NCBI GenBank assembly: GCA_008501575.1
Contig: QQUO01000329.1
Location: 1 to 5,562, forward strand
DNA length: 5,562 bases
Source of the DNA: Pseudomonadota bacterium
Lineage (GTDB): Bacteria > Pseudomonadota > Gammaproteobacteria > Xanthomonadales > Marinicellaceae
Direction: 5' to 3'
Part shown: piece after piece, positions 1-5,410 of the stretch
Layout of the letters: the number at the start of each line of letters is the position of its first letter
Numbering within the stretch: position 1 is the stretch's first letter
The notes under the pieces: generated by a model
What the model was told of the DNA's origin: nothing
Databases searched by the model: none
Seen by the model: only the letters and a program-made list of their open reading frames with translations
Translations under genes and position numbers: made by a program

Positions 1-158
1 AAGGTGAAAAAATTCAGTGGATGCTTGATTTAGGCAGTGATTTCCACGGTGAATTGGGTTGGATCCTGTTGCTACTGATTACCGGCCACATGATCATGAC
101 TTATATTCATCAAAAGGCCACATCCCGAATAGACGTCTTGTCGCGCATGTGGAAATGA
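1..158 (+). CDS. Cytochrome b561-like membrane protein, C-terminal fragment (5' end outside window)
   Basis: Reading from base 3, the frame gives 51 residues ending ...IDVLSRMWK before TGA at 156-158. A hydrophobic segment (WILLLLITGHMIMTYIH) carries two histidines spaced like those of the last helix of prokaryotic cytochrome b561. In that family the end of the protein reads roughly H-E-x-x-G-x-L-G, a helix with H...H, then a short tail ending in L-x-R-M. Here the pattern is FHGELGW, GH, YIH and VLSRMWK, which fits well. The family consists of di-haem inner-membrane proteins that pass electrons between quinol and other acceptors, and these histidines would be haem ligands. Only the last helix and tail are present, so the full architecture and any fused domain cannot be judged. 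The next gene starts 95 bp downstream with its own promoter-like sequence, so co-transcription is uncertain. Confidence 0.7.
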   Translation, partial: GEKIQWMLDLGSDFHGELGWILLLLITGHMIMTYIHQKATSRIDVLSRMWK

Positions 159-218
159 TGACTTGGGGTTTATGGAGTAACCAAAGGTACCATGCTCATA
201 ACAGTCAACAATTTCTTT

Positions 219-224
219 TATAAT
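219..224 (+). promoter_or_regulatory. Likely -10 box (TATAAT) for the patatin-like gene
   Basis: A perfect TATAAT lies 29 bp before the ATG, in a locally AT-rich stretch. No good -35 hexamer stands at 16-18 bp upstream (the best window, 196-201, reads tcataa), so the promoter may be weak or activator-dependent. This is inference from the -10 match alone. Confidence 0.4.
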
Positions 225-253
225 AAATTATTGCTAACTCAAAGGAGAATTCA

Positions 254-1048
254 ATGCCCTTAAAAGCACCCGTAGGTTTGGTTTTATCCGGTGGCGGCTA
301 TTTAGGCGTGGCCCATATTGGAGCCATTAAAGCCTTAGAGGAAATGAATATTCATCCCACCACTGTTTCGGGTACCAGTGCCGGCGCACTGGTGGCGTCT
401 TTGTACGCGGCAGGTTATTCCTGGCAGGAGATGTTGGATTTTTTTAACAATTTGGAACTGTTTTCTTTTTCCTTTAATAAATTCACCCTTTTAAAACCCG
501 GTTTAATCGATACCATCAAGTTTTATGATGATTTTAAGCAGTATTTTCCTAAAGATAATTTTTCGGCACTGAAAAAGCGCTTGTTTATTGTCGCCACCAA
601 TATGATCTCCGGTCAGGCACGGATTTTTTATGAGGGGCCATTAATTAAGCCGTTATTGGCATCAGGTGCGTTTCCCGGTATTTTTACACCGGTAGAGATT
701 GATGGCGTGTTATACAGTGATGGTGGCATTACCAATAATTTTCCCACCGAACCGCTTGCCATTTATTGTGAGCAATCTGTCGGGGTCTTTGTCAGTCCCT
801 TGGAGTCAGCTGATCATGACAGTTTAAAATCAACCATGGCTGTTACGCAACGGGCCTTTACCATTCTCAGGGCACAAGCATCCATTCGAAAATTTTCAGA
901 TTGTGACGTCATCATTGCCCCCGCAGCGTTACGAAAGTATAGTTTTCTAAAGAAAGACTCGTCCCAGGAAATCTTTGATTTGGGCTATCAAGAAACCTTG
1001 AAAAAATTAAAAACCCTCGAACAGGATAAAAATTCTAAAGCGGTTTGA
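254..1048 (+). CDS. Patatin-like phospholipase / serine hydrolase (RssA-type)
   Basis: This is a 264-residue protein with the whole patatin catalytic signature. A glycine-rich oxyanion loop SGGGYLG lies at residues 12-18, the nucleophile elbow GTSAG at 40-44 (Ser42), and the DGG motif at 156-158 (Asp156 as the second member of the Ser-Asp dyad). The motif LLASGAFPGIFTPVEIDG (134-151) just before DGG is typical of bacterial members such as E. coli RssA. Family members are lipid acyl hydrolases, usually cytoplasmic or membrane-associated; the natural substrate here is unknown. There is no signal peptide and no transmembrane segment, and the length is close to that of stand-alone bacterial patatins. 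The start is supported by AAGGAG at 242-247, six bases before the ATG. The C-terminus is Lys-rich (KKLKTLEQDKNSK). No partner gene is fused or overlapping, and the downstream csbD has its own ribosome binding site after a 118-bp gap. Confidence 0.9.
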   Translation: MPLKAPVGLVLSGGGYLGVAHIGAIKALEEMNIHPTTVSGTSAGALVASLYAAGYSWQEMLDFFNNLELFSFSFNKFTLLKPGLIDTIKFYDDFKQYFPKDNFSALKKRLFIVATNMISGQARIFYEGPLIKPLLASGAFPGIFTPVEIDGVLYSDGGITNNFPTEPLAIYCEQSVGVFVSPLESADHDSLKSTMAVTQRAFTILRAQASIRKFSDCDVIIAPAALRKYSFLKKDSSQEIFDLGYQETLKKLKTLEQDKNSKAV

Positions 1049-1102
1049 ATAGTCTTTGAGCATTCTCACAAGTTGTTGTTTTAGCAATCTTTTAACATCC
1101 GC

Positions 1103-1135
1103 TTTACACTATATTTATGGCTGTATCGATACAAT
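1103..1135 (+). promoter_or_regulatory. Putative promoter region of csbD
   Basis: Two candidate -10 boxes lie upstream of csbD. CTATATT at 1109-1115 resembles the CTATACT box favoured by the general stress sigma factor RpoS, which would suit a csbD/yjbJ gene. TACAAT at 1130-1135 is a housekeeping-like alternative. TTTACA at 1103-1108 resembles a -35 but is 21 bp from TACAAT, which is too far. Which box is used, if any, cannot be decided from sequence. Confidence 0.3.
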
Positions 1136-1201
1136 AGTAGTCACATAAACTAAAGGAGAAAATAAAATGAACTGGGATATTATTGAAGGTAAATGGAGCT
1201 A

Positions 1202-1233
1202 GTGTAGTATTTTAAACCTATTCACGTTATGAG
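1202..1233 (+). repeat. Left terminal inverted repeat of the MITE
   Basis: This 32-bp repeat starts GTGTAGTATTTTAAACC and ends TTATGAG. It matches the reverse complement of 1460-1491 with three differences: A/G at position 8, A/G at position 23 and G/T at position 25. The first base of the repeat is also the last base of the TAG that stops the csbD frame. Confidence 0.9.
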
Positions 1234-1235
1234 AA

Positions 1236-1350
1236 CCAGTCACAAGCCTCATAACACCAAAAGTAGGCGCCCTGAGGCGAGGCATCGTTTGCAGGTAATG
1301 GCCAAAGTCCTTATTAAGAGCGATAACGCCGTAATGAGGTTTGTGGCTGG
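1236..1350. repeat. Internal long inverted repeat of the MITE (1236-1255 with 1331-1350)
   Basis: Bases 1236-1255 (CCAGTCACAAGCCTCATAAC) are an inverted copy of 1331-1350 with 17 of 20 positions paired. Two of the three mismatches could form G-U wobbles in one RNA strand. The left arm can also pair over 8 bp with the inner end of the terminal repeat: GTTATGAG at 1226-1233 with CTCATAAC at 1248-1255. Confidence 0.75.
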
Positions 1351-1392
1351 CTCCCAAAGGGTGAACCCTAAAACAGCCATCTACGGCGTTAT
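1323..1392. repeat. Strong nested palindrome inside the MITE
   Basis: ATAACGCCGTA (1323-1333) and TACGGCGTTAT (1382-1392) form a perfect 11-bp stem. Inside it, TGGCTG (1344-1349) pairs with CAGCCA (1374-1379), and GGG (1359-1361) pairs with CCC (1366-1368) at the tip around TGAA. The structure could form as a cruciform in DNA or as a hairpin in RNA from either strand. It shares bases 1331-1350 with the longer inverted repeat, so the two folds exclude each other. Confidence 0.75.
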
Positions 1393-1459
1393 GTTTCCTT
1401 GTAATATGAATAACTATTACTAAGAAAACATGCCTTGTAGCTGACTATTTTATGTTTCA

Positions 1460-1491
1460 CTCATAAAGCGAATAGGTTTAAAACACTACAC
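1460..1491 (-). repeat. Right terminal inverted repeat of the MITE
   Basis: Read on the minus strand, it starts GTGTAGTGTTTTAAACC and ends TTTATGAG, pairing with 1202-1233 at 29 of 32 positions. One base further out, a G on this end (complement of c1492) faces an A on the left, so the match stops there. Confidence 0.9.
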
Positions 1492-1707
1492 CAATTAAAG
1501 GTGAAGCCCAGTCACAATGGGGTAAGCTAACGGATGATGATTTAGACGTGATTGCCGGAAAGCAACAAAAATTAGTTGGCCGTTTACAAGAACGTTACGG
1601 TTATAATAAAGATAAGGCTGAGAAGGCTGTGGAAGAATGGCAATCTAAGATTAATCACTAAGCTGGTAAGTTTTTAAACATAAACTTTTGAGTTTGTGTT
1701 ATGACTT

Positions 1708-1772
1708 AACCCCATCCAATTTGTGTGTTGTTAACGCGATTCACTCCCTACTTCAGATTGGATGGGGTTTTT
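1708..1772 (+). terminator. Hairpin terminator with a long loop, between csbD and the DUF4398 operon
   Basis: AACCCCATCCAAT (1708-1720) and ATTGGATGGGGTT (1757-1769) form a perfect 13-bp stem around a 36-base loop, followed directly by a run of five T (1768-1772). It lies 46 bases after the csbD stop, so it most simply ends csbD transcription. The run of T ends only 23 bases before the next start codon, so it could instead act as an attenuator in the leader of the following operon. The loop is unusually long for a simple terminator. Confidence 0.7.
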
Positions 1773-1795
1773 ATTCATTGTTAAAGAGAGGAAAT

Positions 1796-2167
1796 ATGAA
1801 AATAAAAATATTTACAATCGGTTTCTTATTGCTGTTGTTGGCATCGCCTGTTATGGCTGATCGAGATGCAGCCAATAAAGCCATTTATCAAGCACAGGTA
1901 CTCATTGAATCCGCTGAGCGTTCTAATGGTATGCAATATGCCGTTTATATGATGAAGTCAGCGCGAGATAATTTAAACCAAGCCAAAGTTGATTTGGATA
2001 AACGCAATTGGACTCTGGCTGAAATTGCAGCTAAAAAATCACAACGGGATGCTGAGGTGGCCGCCGCAAAATCGGATGCCATGAAAGCCGAAAAAGCATA
2101 CGCGGATTTGCGCAGGTCAGTGGATCTTTTGCGTAATGAATTACAACGTAAGCGAGGTGGACAATGA
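1796..2167 (+). CDS. Small secreted DUF4398-type helical protein
   Basis: The protein has 123 residues. Its signal peptide runs MKIKIFTIGFLLLLLASPVMA, with probable cleavage after Ala21 (VMA, then DRDA), so the mature protein should be periplasmic. The mature part (22-123) has no Pro and is rich in Ala, Lys, Asp and Gln. It has the repeating A-x-x-A pattern of DUF4398 (AIYQAQVLIESAERS, YAVYMMKSARDNLNQAKVDL, AEIAAKKSQRDAEVAAAKS) and should be an all-helical bundle or coiled coil. DUF4398 has no known biochemical role; it commonly sits beside OmpA-domain proteins. I chose ATG 1796 because it follows a purine-rich ribosome binding site (AGAGAGGA, 1785-1792) and opens directly into the signal peptide. 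An upstream extension in the same frame would run through the terminator hairpin. The stop overlaps the next start as ATGA, showing translational coupling with the OmpA lipoprotein. Confidence 0.85.
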   Translation: MKIKIFTIGFLLLLLASPVMADRDAANKAIYQAQVLIESAERSNGMQYAVYMMKSARDNLNQAKVDLDKRNWTLAEIAAKKSQRDAEVAAAKSDAMKAEKAYADLRRSVDLLRNELQRKRGGQ

Positions 2168-3207
2168 AACAGAATATACAGCAATTAATTAAATATTCTC
2201 TGGTGCTATGTATGATGGTCCTGTTGGCCTCATGTGTATCGACACCTGAGCCCGATCCGCGTGTTGATGCTTTGCAAAACAGGTTATCAGATTTACTGGC
2301 TAACCCGGAGTTGGCATCACGTGGTGGCCAGGAGTTAGCCCGTGCCCAGAACGCATTCCAAACAGTACAAGATCGACCTAAAAGTATGTCTGATGATGCT
2401 TATGAGTATGCGATTTATGCCACTGATCGACTGATCGAGTTTGCAAAATACAGTGCTGAAGAGCGTTATTATAATGATCAACGCAGTCAATTGGCGGATG
2501 AACAAAGTCGTTTGGTATTGGAGTCGCGAACTTTAGAAGCTGATTTAGCGCAGCAACGCGCAGAACGTGCTAAAAACAGTGCGATGATGGCCGAACAACA
2601 GCGTGCACAAGCTTTGGCAGAAGCACAAGAAGCGCAGCAAATGCGAGACGCTGCGATGCAAGCCAAAGCTGAAGCTGAACGTTTGAAAAAACAAGCACAA
2701 GAAGCCGCTCAATCTGCCATAAGTGAAGCTGAAAAAGCCAAGTTGCAGGCACAAGCGGCACAAGCTGAAGCTGATGCAGCCAAAGCGGCCATGAACAGTT
2801 TGCAAAATCAATTGTCAGAGTTACAAGCCAAACAAACCGAGCGGGGTTTAGTAATTACTTTGGGTGATGTCTTATTTGAGTTTAATAAATCTGACCTGAA
2901 ATCCGGTGCGACGCGTAATTTACAGCCTTTGGTTAAAGCCCTCAGTGACAACCCCAATCAACAGGTCATTGTGGAAGGTCATACCGATAATATTGGTAGT
3001 AAAGAATATAACTTAAAACTATCCGAGCAAAGGGCTCAATCTGTGAAAGATTATTTGACATCGGAAGGTATTGCGGCTGAACGCATCGCAACAGATGGTT
3101 TGGGTTTTGATTTTCCCGTGGCCAGTAATGATGATGCCAGTGGTCGGCAGCGTAATCGTCGCGTAGAAATTATTTTACCGGATATTGAACCGGAAGATAT
3201 TGAATAA
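2164..3207 (+). CDS. DUF4398-OmpA family outer-membrane lipoprotein
   Basis: The protein has 347 residues. A lipoprotein signal peptide ends in the lipobox LASC (21-24, lipidated Cys24); Val25 rather than Asp follows, so outer-membrane sorting is expected. Residues 32-105 look like a DUF4398 domain (GGQELARAQNAF, DDAYEYAIYATDRLIEFAK). Residues about 105-225 form a long Ala/Gln/Glu-rich helix without proline, likely a coiled-coil rod across the periplasm. Residues 228-340 are an OmpA C-terminal domain: GDVLFEFNKSDLK, VEGHTDNIGS and NLKLSEQRAQSVKDYL, with Asp275 and Arg290 in the positions that hold diaminopimelate of peptidoglycan, and RNRRVEIIL at the end. The protein should tether outer membrane to cell wall. 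It starts inside the previous stop codon (ATGA) with GAGGTGG at 2154-2160. It resembles Pal in logic, but its size and rod set it apart, so I do not assign pal. Confidence 0.9.
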   Translation: MKQNIQQLIKYSLVLCMMVLLASCVSTPEPDPRVDALQNRLSDLLANPELASRGGQELARAQNAFQTVQDRPKSMSDDAYEYAIYATDRLIEFAKYSAEERYYNDQRSQLADEQSRLVLESRTLEADLAQQRAERAKNSAMMAEQQRAQALAEAQEAQQMRDAAMQAKAEAERLKKQAQEAAQSAISEAEKAKLQAQAAQAEADAAKAAMNSLQNQLSELQAKQTERGLVITLGDVLFEFNKSDLKSGATRNLQPLVKALSDNPNQQVIVEGHTDNIGSKEYNLKLSEQRAQSVKDYLTSEGIAAERIATDGLGFDFPVASNDDASGRQRNRRVEIILPDIEPEDIE

Positions 3208-3237
3208 TATTTCAGCATAATTACGGAAAAATTATTA

Positions 3238-3269
3238 AACCGGCTATTAACCAATGGTCGGTTTTTTTT
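3238..3269 (+). terminator. Intrinsic terminator of the DUF4398-OmpA operon
   Basis: AACCGGC (3238-3244) pairs with GTCGGTT (3257-3263) as a 7-bp stem with one G-U wobble and a 12-base loop. A run of eight T (3262-3269) follows. It lies 30 bases after the ompA-like stop codon. Confidence 0.8.
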
Positions 3270-3294
3270 GGATCCTACATGGGGGTTGAGTTTC

Positions 3295-3303
3295 TGTTAA
3301 AAT
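3295..3303 (+). promoter_or_regulatory. Extended -10 promoter element for mpl (TGTTAAAAT)
   Basis: TGT plus TAAAAT matches the extended -10 pattern TGnTAtaaT at five of six core positions. The -35 window at 17 bp (3275-3280, ctacat) is poor, as is usual for extended -10 promoters. A transcript from here would start near 3310, only about 15 bases before the favoured mpl start. Confidence 0.45.
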
Positions 3304-3325
3304 GCTCACTTTTGTGCCACTTTTT

Positions 3326-4705
3326 ATGAAAATACATATTCTTGGTATCGCTGGAACCTTTATGGGTGGTTTGGCAGCCATCGCCCGACAACTGGGTCAC
3401 GATGTTTCCGGCAGTGATCAAAAAATGTACCCGCCCATGAGTACCCAGCTGGAAAATCTGGGTGTACCCGTCCATGAAGGCTATCAGTCCACGCCATTAC
3501 AATCTAATCCAGACTTGGTTATGGTGGGAAATGTCATGACCCGTGGAATGGAACCGATCGAGTATTTGTTAAACAGTGAGTTGCGATATGTCTCCGGTCC
3601 GCAGTGGTTGGGTGAAGAAATTTTACGTTACAAAAAAGTCTATGCAGTGGCCGGTACCCACGGGAAAACCACCACCGCATCTATGCTGGCGTGGATATTA
3701 ACTGATCAAGGTATCGACCCCGGGTTTTTAATTGGGGGTGTTAGCCCACATTTTGAATCATCAGCCAAACTGACAGACAGCGAGCATTTCGTTATTGAGG
3801 CCGATGAATACGACAGTGCCTTTTTTGATAAACGGGCGAAGTTTGTGCATTATCACAGTGATGTGGTTATATTGAATAATCTGGAATATGATCATGCCGA
3901 TATTTACCCCGATTTAACGGCCATCCAGACGCAGTTCCATCATTTGCTCAGGACTGTTCCGGGTAATGGTGAAATTATTGTCAATGCGGACGACCCACAC
4001 TTGAAAACCGTACTGAACATGGGCTGTTGGACCGATATTGTCAGTTTTGGCAGTGGACCACATGCGGATTTTTGGGTCATGCCCCTGGGAGACAATCCGA
4101 GTCATTTCAGTATTCAAAACAGCACCGATCAATTGGCCGAAGTGCGTTGGAATGTTTCCGGTATGCATAATCAGTTAAACGCCTTGGCCGCAATTTTAGC
4201 CGCCACCCGTGCCGGCGTGGCTATTGCTGCTGCCGCCGATTCATTGTGCCGTTATGAAAATGTTAAACGCCGCATGGAGTTGGTTGGTGAGCCACATGGT
4301 GTCCGTGTGTTTGATGACTTTGCTCATCATCCGACAGCCATTGAAACCACCTTAGCCGGTCGTCGCCCGCATGTTCATGGCCGATTAATTGCGGTGGTGG
4401 AACCGCGCAGTAACTCAATGCGATCCGGTGTACATGCCCGGTTACTACCCAAATCCCTACAAGCGGCAGATCATGCCTTTGTCATGGTTTATCCCGACAT
4501 GCAATGGGATGAGTTGGTGTTGGAAAAACTTAAACAAAAAGCATCCGTGATCGATTCTGTTCAAACGCTTATTGAGCAAGTGGCCGCATGGGTTAAGCCC
4601 GGTGATGAAGTGATTTGCATGAGTAATGGTGGTTTTGAAAATGCCCCACGTCGTATCGCAGCAGCCATTGAACAGCAACGATTGGTTCAGTCAGGTGGCC
4701 AATAA
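3326..4705 (+). CDS. mpl: UDP-N-acetylmuramate:tripeptide ligase (murein peptide ligase) Mpl
   Basis: Mpl joins recycled L-Ala-D-Glu-meso-diaminopimelate to UDP-MurNAc using ATP, returning wall fragments to peptidoglycan synthesis in the cytoplasm. From ATG 3326 the protein has 459 residues, the usual family length. It starts MKIHILGIAGTFMGGLA, very close to the Mpl hallmark R-I-H-I-L-G-I-C-G-T-F-M-G-G, here with Ala in place of Cys. The Mur ligase parts follow in order: P-loop GTHGKTTT (110-117), EADEYDSAFFDKR (158-170), NNLEYDHADIY (184-194), GMHNQLNALAA (279-289), RRMEL (315-319), DDFAHHPTAIETTL (330-343), EPRSNSMRSG (359-368) and MSNGGFENAP (432-441). An in-frame ATG at 3302 would add MLTFVPLF. 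I reject it because it adds residues absent from the family and lies on the probable -10 box. Neither start has a clear Shine-Dalgarno. The gene is monocistronic between two terminators and converges on ppa. Confidence 0.95.
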   Translation: MKIHILGIAGTFMGGLAAIARQLGHDVSGSDQKMYPPMSTQLENLGVPVHEGYQSTPLQSNPDLVMVGNVMTRGMEPIEYLLNSELRYVSGPQWLGEEILRYKKVYAVAGTHGKTTTASMLAWILTDQGIDPGFLIGGVSPHFESSAKLTDSEHFVIEADEYDSAFFDKRAKFVHYHSDVVILNNLEYDHADIYPDLTAIQTQFHHLLRTVPGNGEIIVNADDPHLKTVLNMGCWTDIVSFGSGPHADFWVMPLGDNPSHFSIQNSTDQLAEVRWNVSGMHNQLNALAAILAATRAGVAIAAAADSLCRYENVKRRMELVGEPHGVRVFDDFAHHPTAIETTLAGRRPHVHGRLIAVVEPRSNSMRSGVHARLLPKSLQAADHAFVMVYPDMQWDELVLEKLKQKASVIDSVQTLIEQVAAWVKPGDEVICMSNGGFENAPRRIAAAIEQQRLVQSGGQ

Positions 4706-4740
4706 AAAACCGCCCAACAGGATTGCCTGCGGGCGGTTTT
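4706..4740. terminator. Bidirectional terminator between mpl and ppa
   Basis: AAAACCGCCC (4706-4715) and GGGCGGTTTT (4731-4740) form a perfect 10-bp stem. The tip adds a second stem, CAGG/CCTG (4718-4721 with 4726-4729), around ATTG. On the minus strand the stem runs into six T in a row, so it is a strong terminator for ppa. On the plus strand only four T follow, so it serves mpl more weakly. The hairpin starts at the base after the mpl stop codon. Confidence 0.88.
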
Positions 4741-4760
4741 AAACACACTTCGGTGACTGT

Positions 4761-5309
4761 TTAGAAATTAGGTTTATCTTCTAAATTATTGAAGTTTTCA
4801 ATGGCGTCAAGAATTTCTTGTTTGGCCTCTTCAACACCACCCCAGCCTTCGATTTTAACCCATTTGCCTTTTTCTAAATCCTTATAATGTTCAAAGAAAT
4901 GAGCAATGGTGTCTAAAGTCACTTCATTGATATCACGGACATCAGCCACGTGACGATACAAACCGCTAACTTTAGATGTGGGAACCGCAATAATTTTGGC
5001 ATCATCACCACTTTCATCGGTCATTTTTAAGATACCCACTGGACGGCATTTAATCACTGAACCGGGCAATAAGGGTAACGGCATCACCACCAACACATCC
5101 ACTGGATCACCATCACCACACAAGGTGTGTGGTACAAAGCCATAGTTACAAGGATAATGCATGGCGGTATTAAGGACCCGATCAACAGTCAACATACCGG
5201 ATTCTTTATCGACTTCATATTTAATGGCATCACTGTTTCTGGGGATTTCAATCACCACGTTTATGTCATGTGGTATATCCGTTCCGACCGGAAGATCTTT
5301 TAAGGTCAT
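4761..5309 (-). CDS. ppa: Inorganic pyrophosphatase (family I, soluble)
   Basis: This enzyme hydrolyses pyrophosphate to two phosphates in the cytoplasm with Mg2+, pulling nucleic acid, protein and other biosynthetic reactions forward. The 182 residues are close to the bacterial family I length (E. coli, 176). The active-site set matches E. coli with an offset of one: Glu21, Lys30, Arg44, Tyr56, the metal motif DGDPVD (Asp66, Asp68, Asp71), Asp98, Asp103, Lys105, Tyr142 and Lys143. No essential residue is missing. The start follows AGGA eight bases upstream on the minus strand and gives the usual short N-terminus before DIPHDINVVIEIPRNS. It has its own promoter-like sequence and a strong terminator, so it is probably a single-gene unit. 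It converges on mpl, with 55 bp between the stop codons. Confidence 0.97.
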   Translation of the reverse strand: MTLKDLPVGTDIPHDINVVIEIPRNSDAIKYEVDKESGMLTVDRVLNTAMHYPCNYGFVPHTLCGDGDPVDVLVVMPLPLLPGSVIKCRPVGILKMTDESGDDAKIIAVPTSKVSGLYRHVADVRDINEVTLDTIAHFFEHYKDLEKGKWVKIEGWGGVEEAKQEILDAIENFNNLEDKPNF

Positions 5310-5337
5310 TGTATTTTCCTAAGACTGAAAGCCGCGT

Positions 5338-5366
5338 ATTATAACGATTTGAACCACTAAAGCCAG
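5338..5366 (-). promoter_or_regulatory. Promoter of ppa
   Basis: On the minus strand a perfect TATAAT (5338-5343) is preceded at 17 bp by CTGGCT (5361-5366), a weak -35 that agrees with TTGACA at three of six bases. The predicted transcript starts about 20-25 bases before the ppa ATG, leaving room for the AGGA ribosome binding site. Confidence 0.6.
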
Positions 5367-5384
5367 AGAATTGGCGAAAATATA

Positions 5385-5410
5385 GACCGCACTTAGAAAT
5401 CATTGCGGTC
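5385..5410 (-). terminator. Terminator-like hairpin overlapping the comM stop codon
   Basis: GACCGCA and TGCGGTC (5404-5410 and 5385-5391) form a 7-bp stem with a 12-base loop that contains the last codons and the TAA of comM. On the minus strand the stem is followed by TATATTTT, an interrupted T-rich tract. Because the tract is imperfect, termination may be partial. Confidence 0.55.

Larger units (their letters stand above)
1202..1491. mobile_element. MITE-like non-autonomous insertion element in csbD (about 290 bp)
   Basis: This segment interrupts csbD exactly between the conserved W and the I-K-G of the family motif. It is bounded by 32-bp terminal inverted repeats that agree at 29 of 32 positions, both beginning GTGTAGT at the outer end. 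The interior has no recognisable transposase. The only + strand ORF (1229-1423, 64 codons) is basic, has no ribosome binding site and resembles no family I know; the minus strand is also open for a comparable length without a convincing start. The interior is instead full of palindromes. Size, terminal repeats, lack of a transposase and location inside a gene together fit a miniature inverted-repeat transposable element, mobilised in trans by an unidentified transposase. The net gain over a 67-codon csbD is 291 bp. I see no convincing target-site duplication: the left flank ends GGAGCTA and the right flank begins CAATTAA. The exact ends are therefore uncertain by one or two bases. Confidence 0.85.
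1167..1661 (+). pseudogene. csbD: CsbD/YjbJ-family stress protein gene, split by a MITE-like insertion
   Basis: The 5' part starts at ATG 1167 after a good Shine-Dalgarno (AAAGGAG, 1152-1158) and reads MNWDIIEGKWS before TAG at 1200-1202. The coding sequence resumes after the insertion at base 1494, in the same frame number, as IKGEAQSQWGKLTDDDLDVI and continues to NH and TAA at 1659-1661. Joined, the two parts give a protein of about 67 residues that follows the E. coli YjbJ pattern (G-x-W-K-Q-F-K-G...QWGKLTDDD...GK...LVG..QERYGY...AE..V..W). CsbD proteins are small, hydrophilic, helical, abundant under general stress and of unknown biochemical role. As it stands, the gene can make only an 11-residue peptide. 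The 3' part has no in-frame ATG and is closed upstream by TAA at 1479-1481. No other frameshift or stop is seen, so disruption looks recent. Confidence 0.9.

Noticed and set aside
159..253. Possible terminator after the cytochrome gene (GGTT...AACC near 168-182)
   Set aside because: The stem is only 4 bp and no T-run follows it.
1321..1394. Integron attC-like site: AAC...GTT cores flanking a palindrome of about 70 bp
   Set aside because: Apart from the AAC/GTT cores, the ends do not fit RYYYAAC and GTTRRRY, no extrahelical bases or L boxes stand out, and no integrase or cassette is present.
1229..1423. 64-codon open frame inside the MITE
   Set aside because: It starts inside the terminal repeat, has no ribosome binding site, resembles no family I recognise, and its openness follows from the palindromic composition; the opposite strand is also open and shares the SHKPH string because of the inverted repeat.
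1185..1505. AAGGT on both sides of the MITE as a possible target duplication
   Set aside because: The copies are not adjacent to the element ends; they encode separate conserved residues (EGK and KGE) of CsbD.
1688..1795. N-terminal extension of the DUF4398 protein (36 extra residues)
   Set aside because: It would be translated through the terminator hairpin and would bury the signal peptide; ATG 1796 has a proper ribosome binding site.
2545..2811. Minus-strand open frames opposite the Ala-rich rod of the OmpA-like lipoprotein
   Set aside because: They are shadows of the repetitive Ala/Gln/Glu codons of the real gene and have no ribosome binding site or family resemblance.
3914..4168. Minus-strand open frames within mpl (also near 4457-4678)
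   Set aside because: They lie entirely opposite a well-conserved enzyme gene and show no start signals or recognisable protein features.
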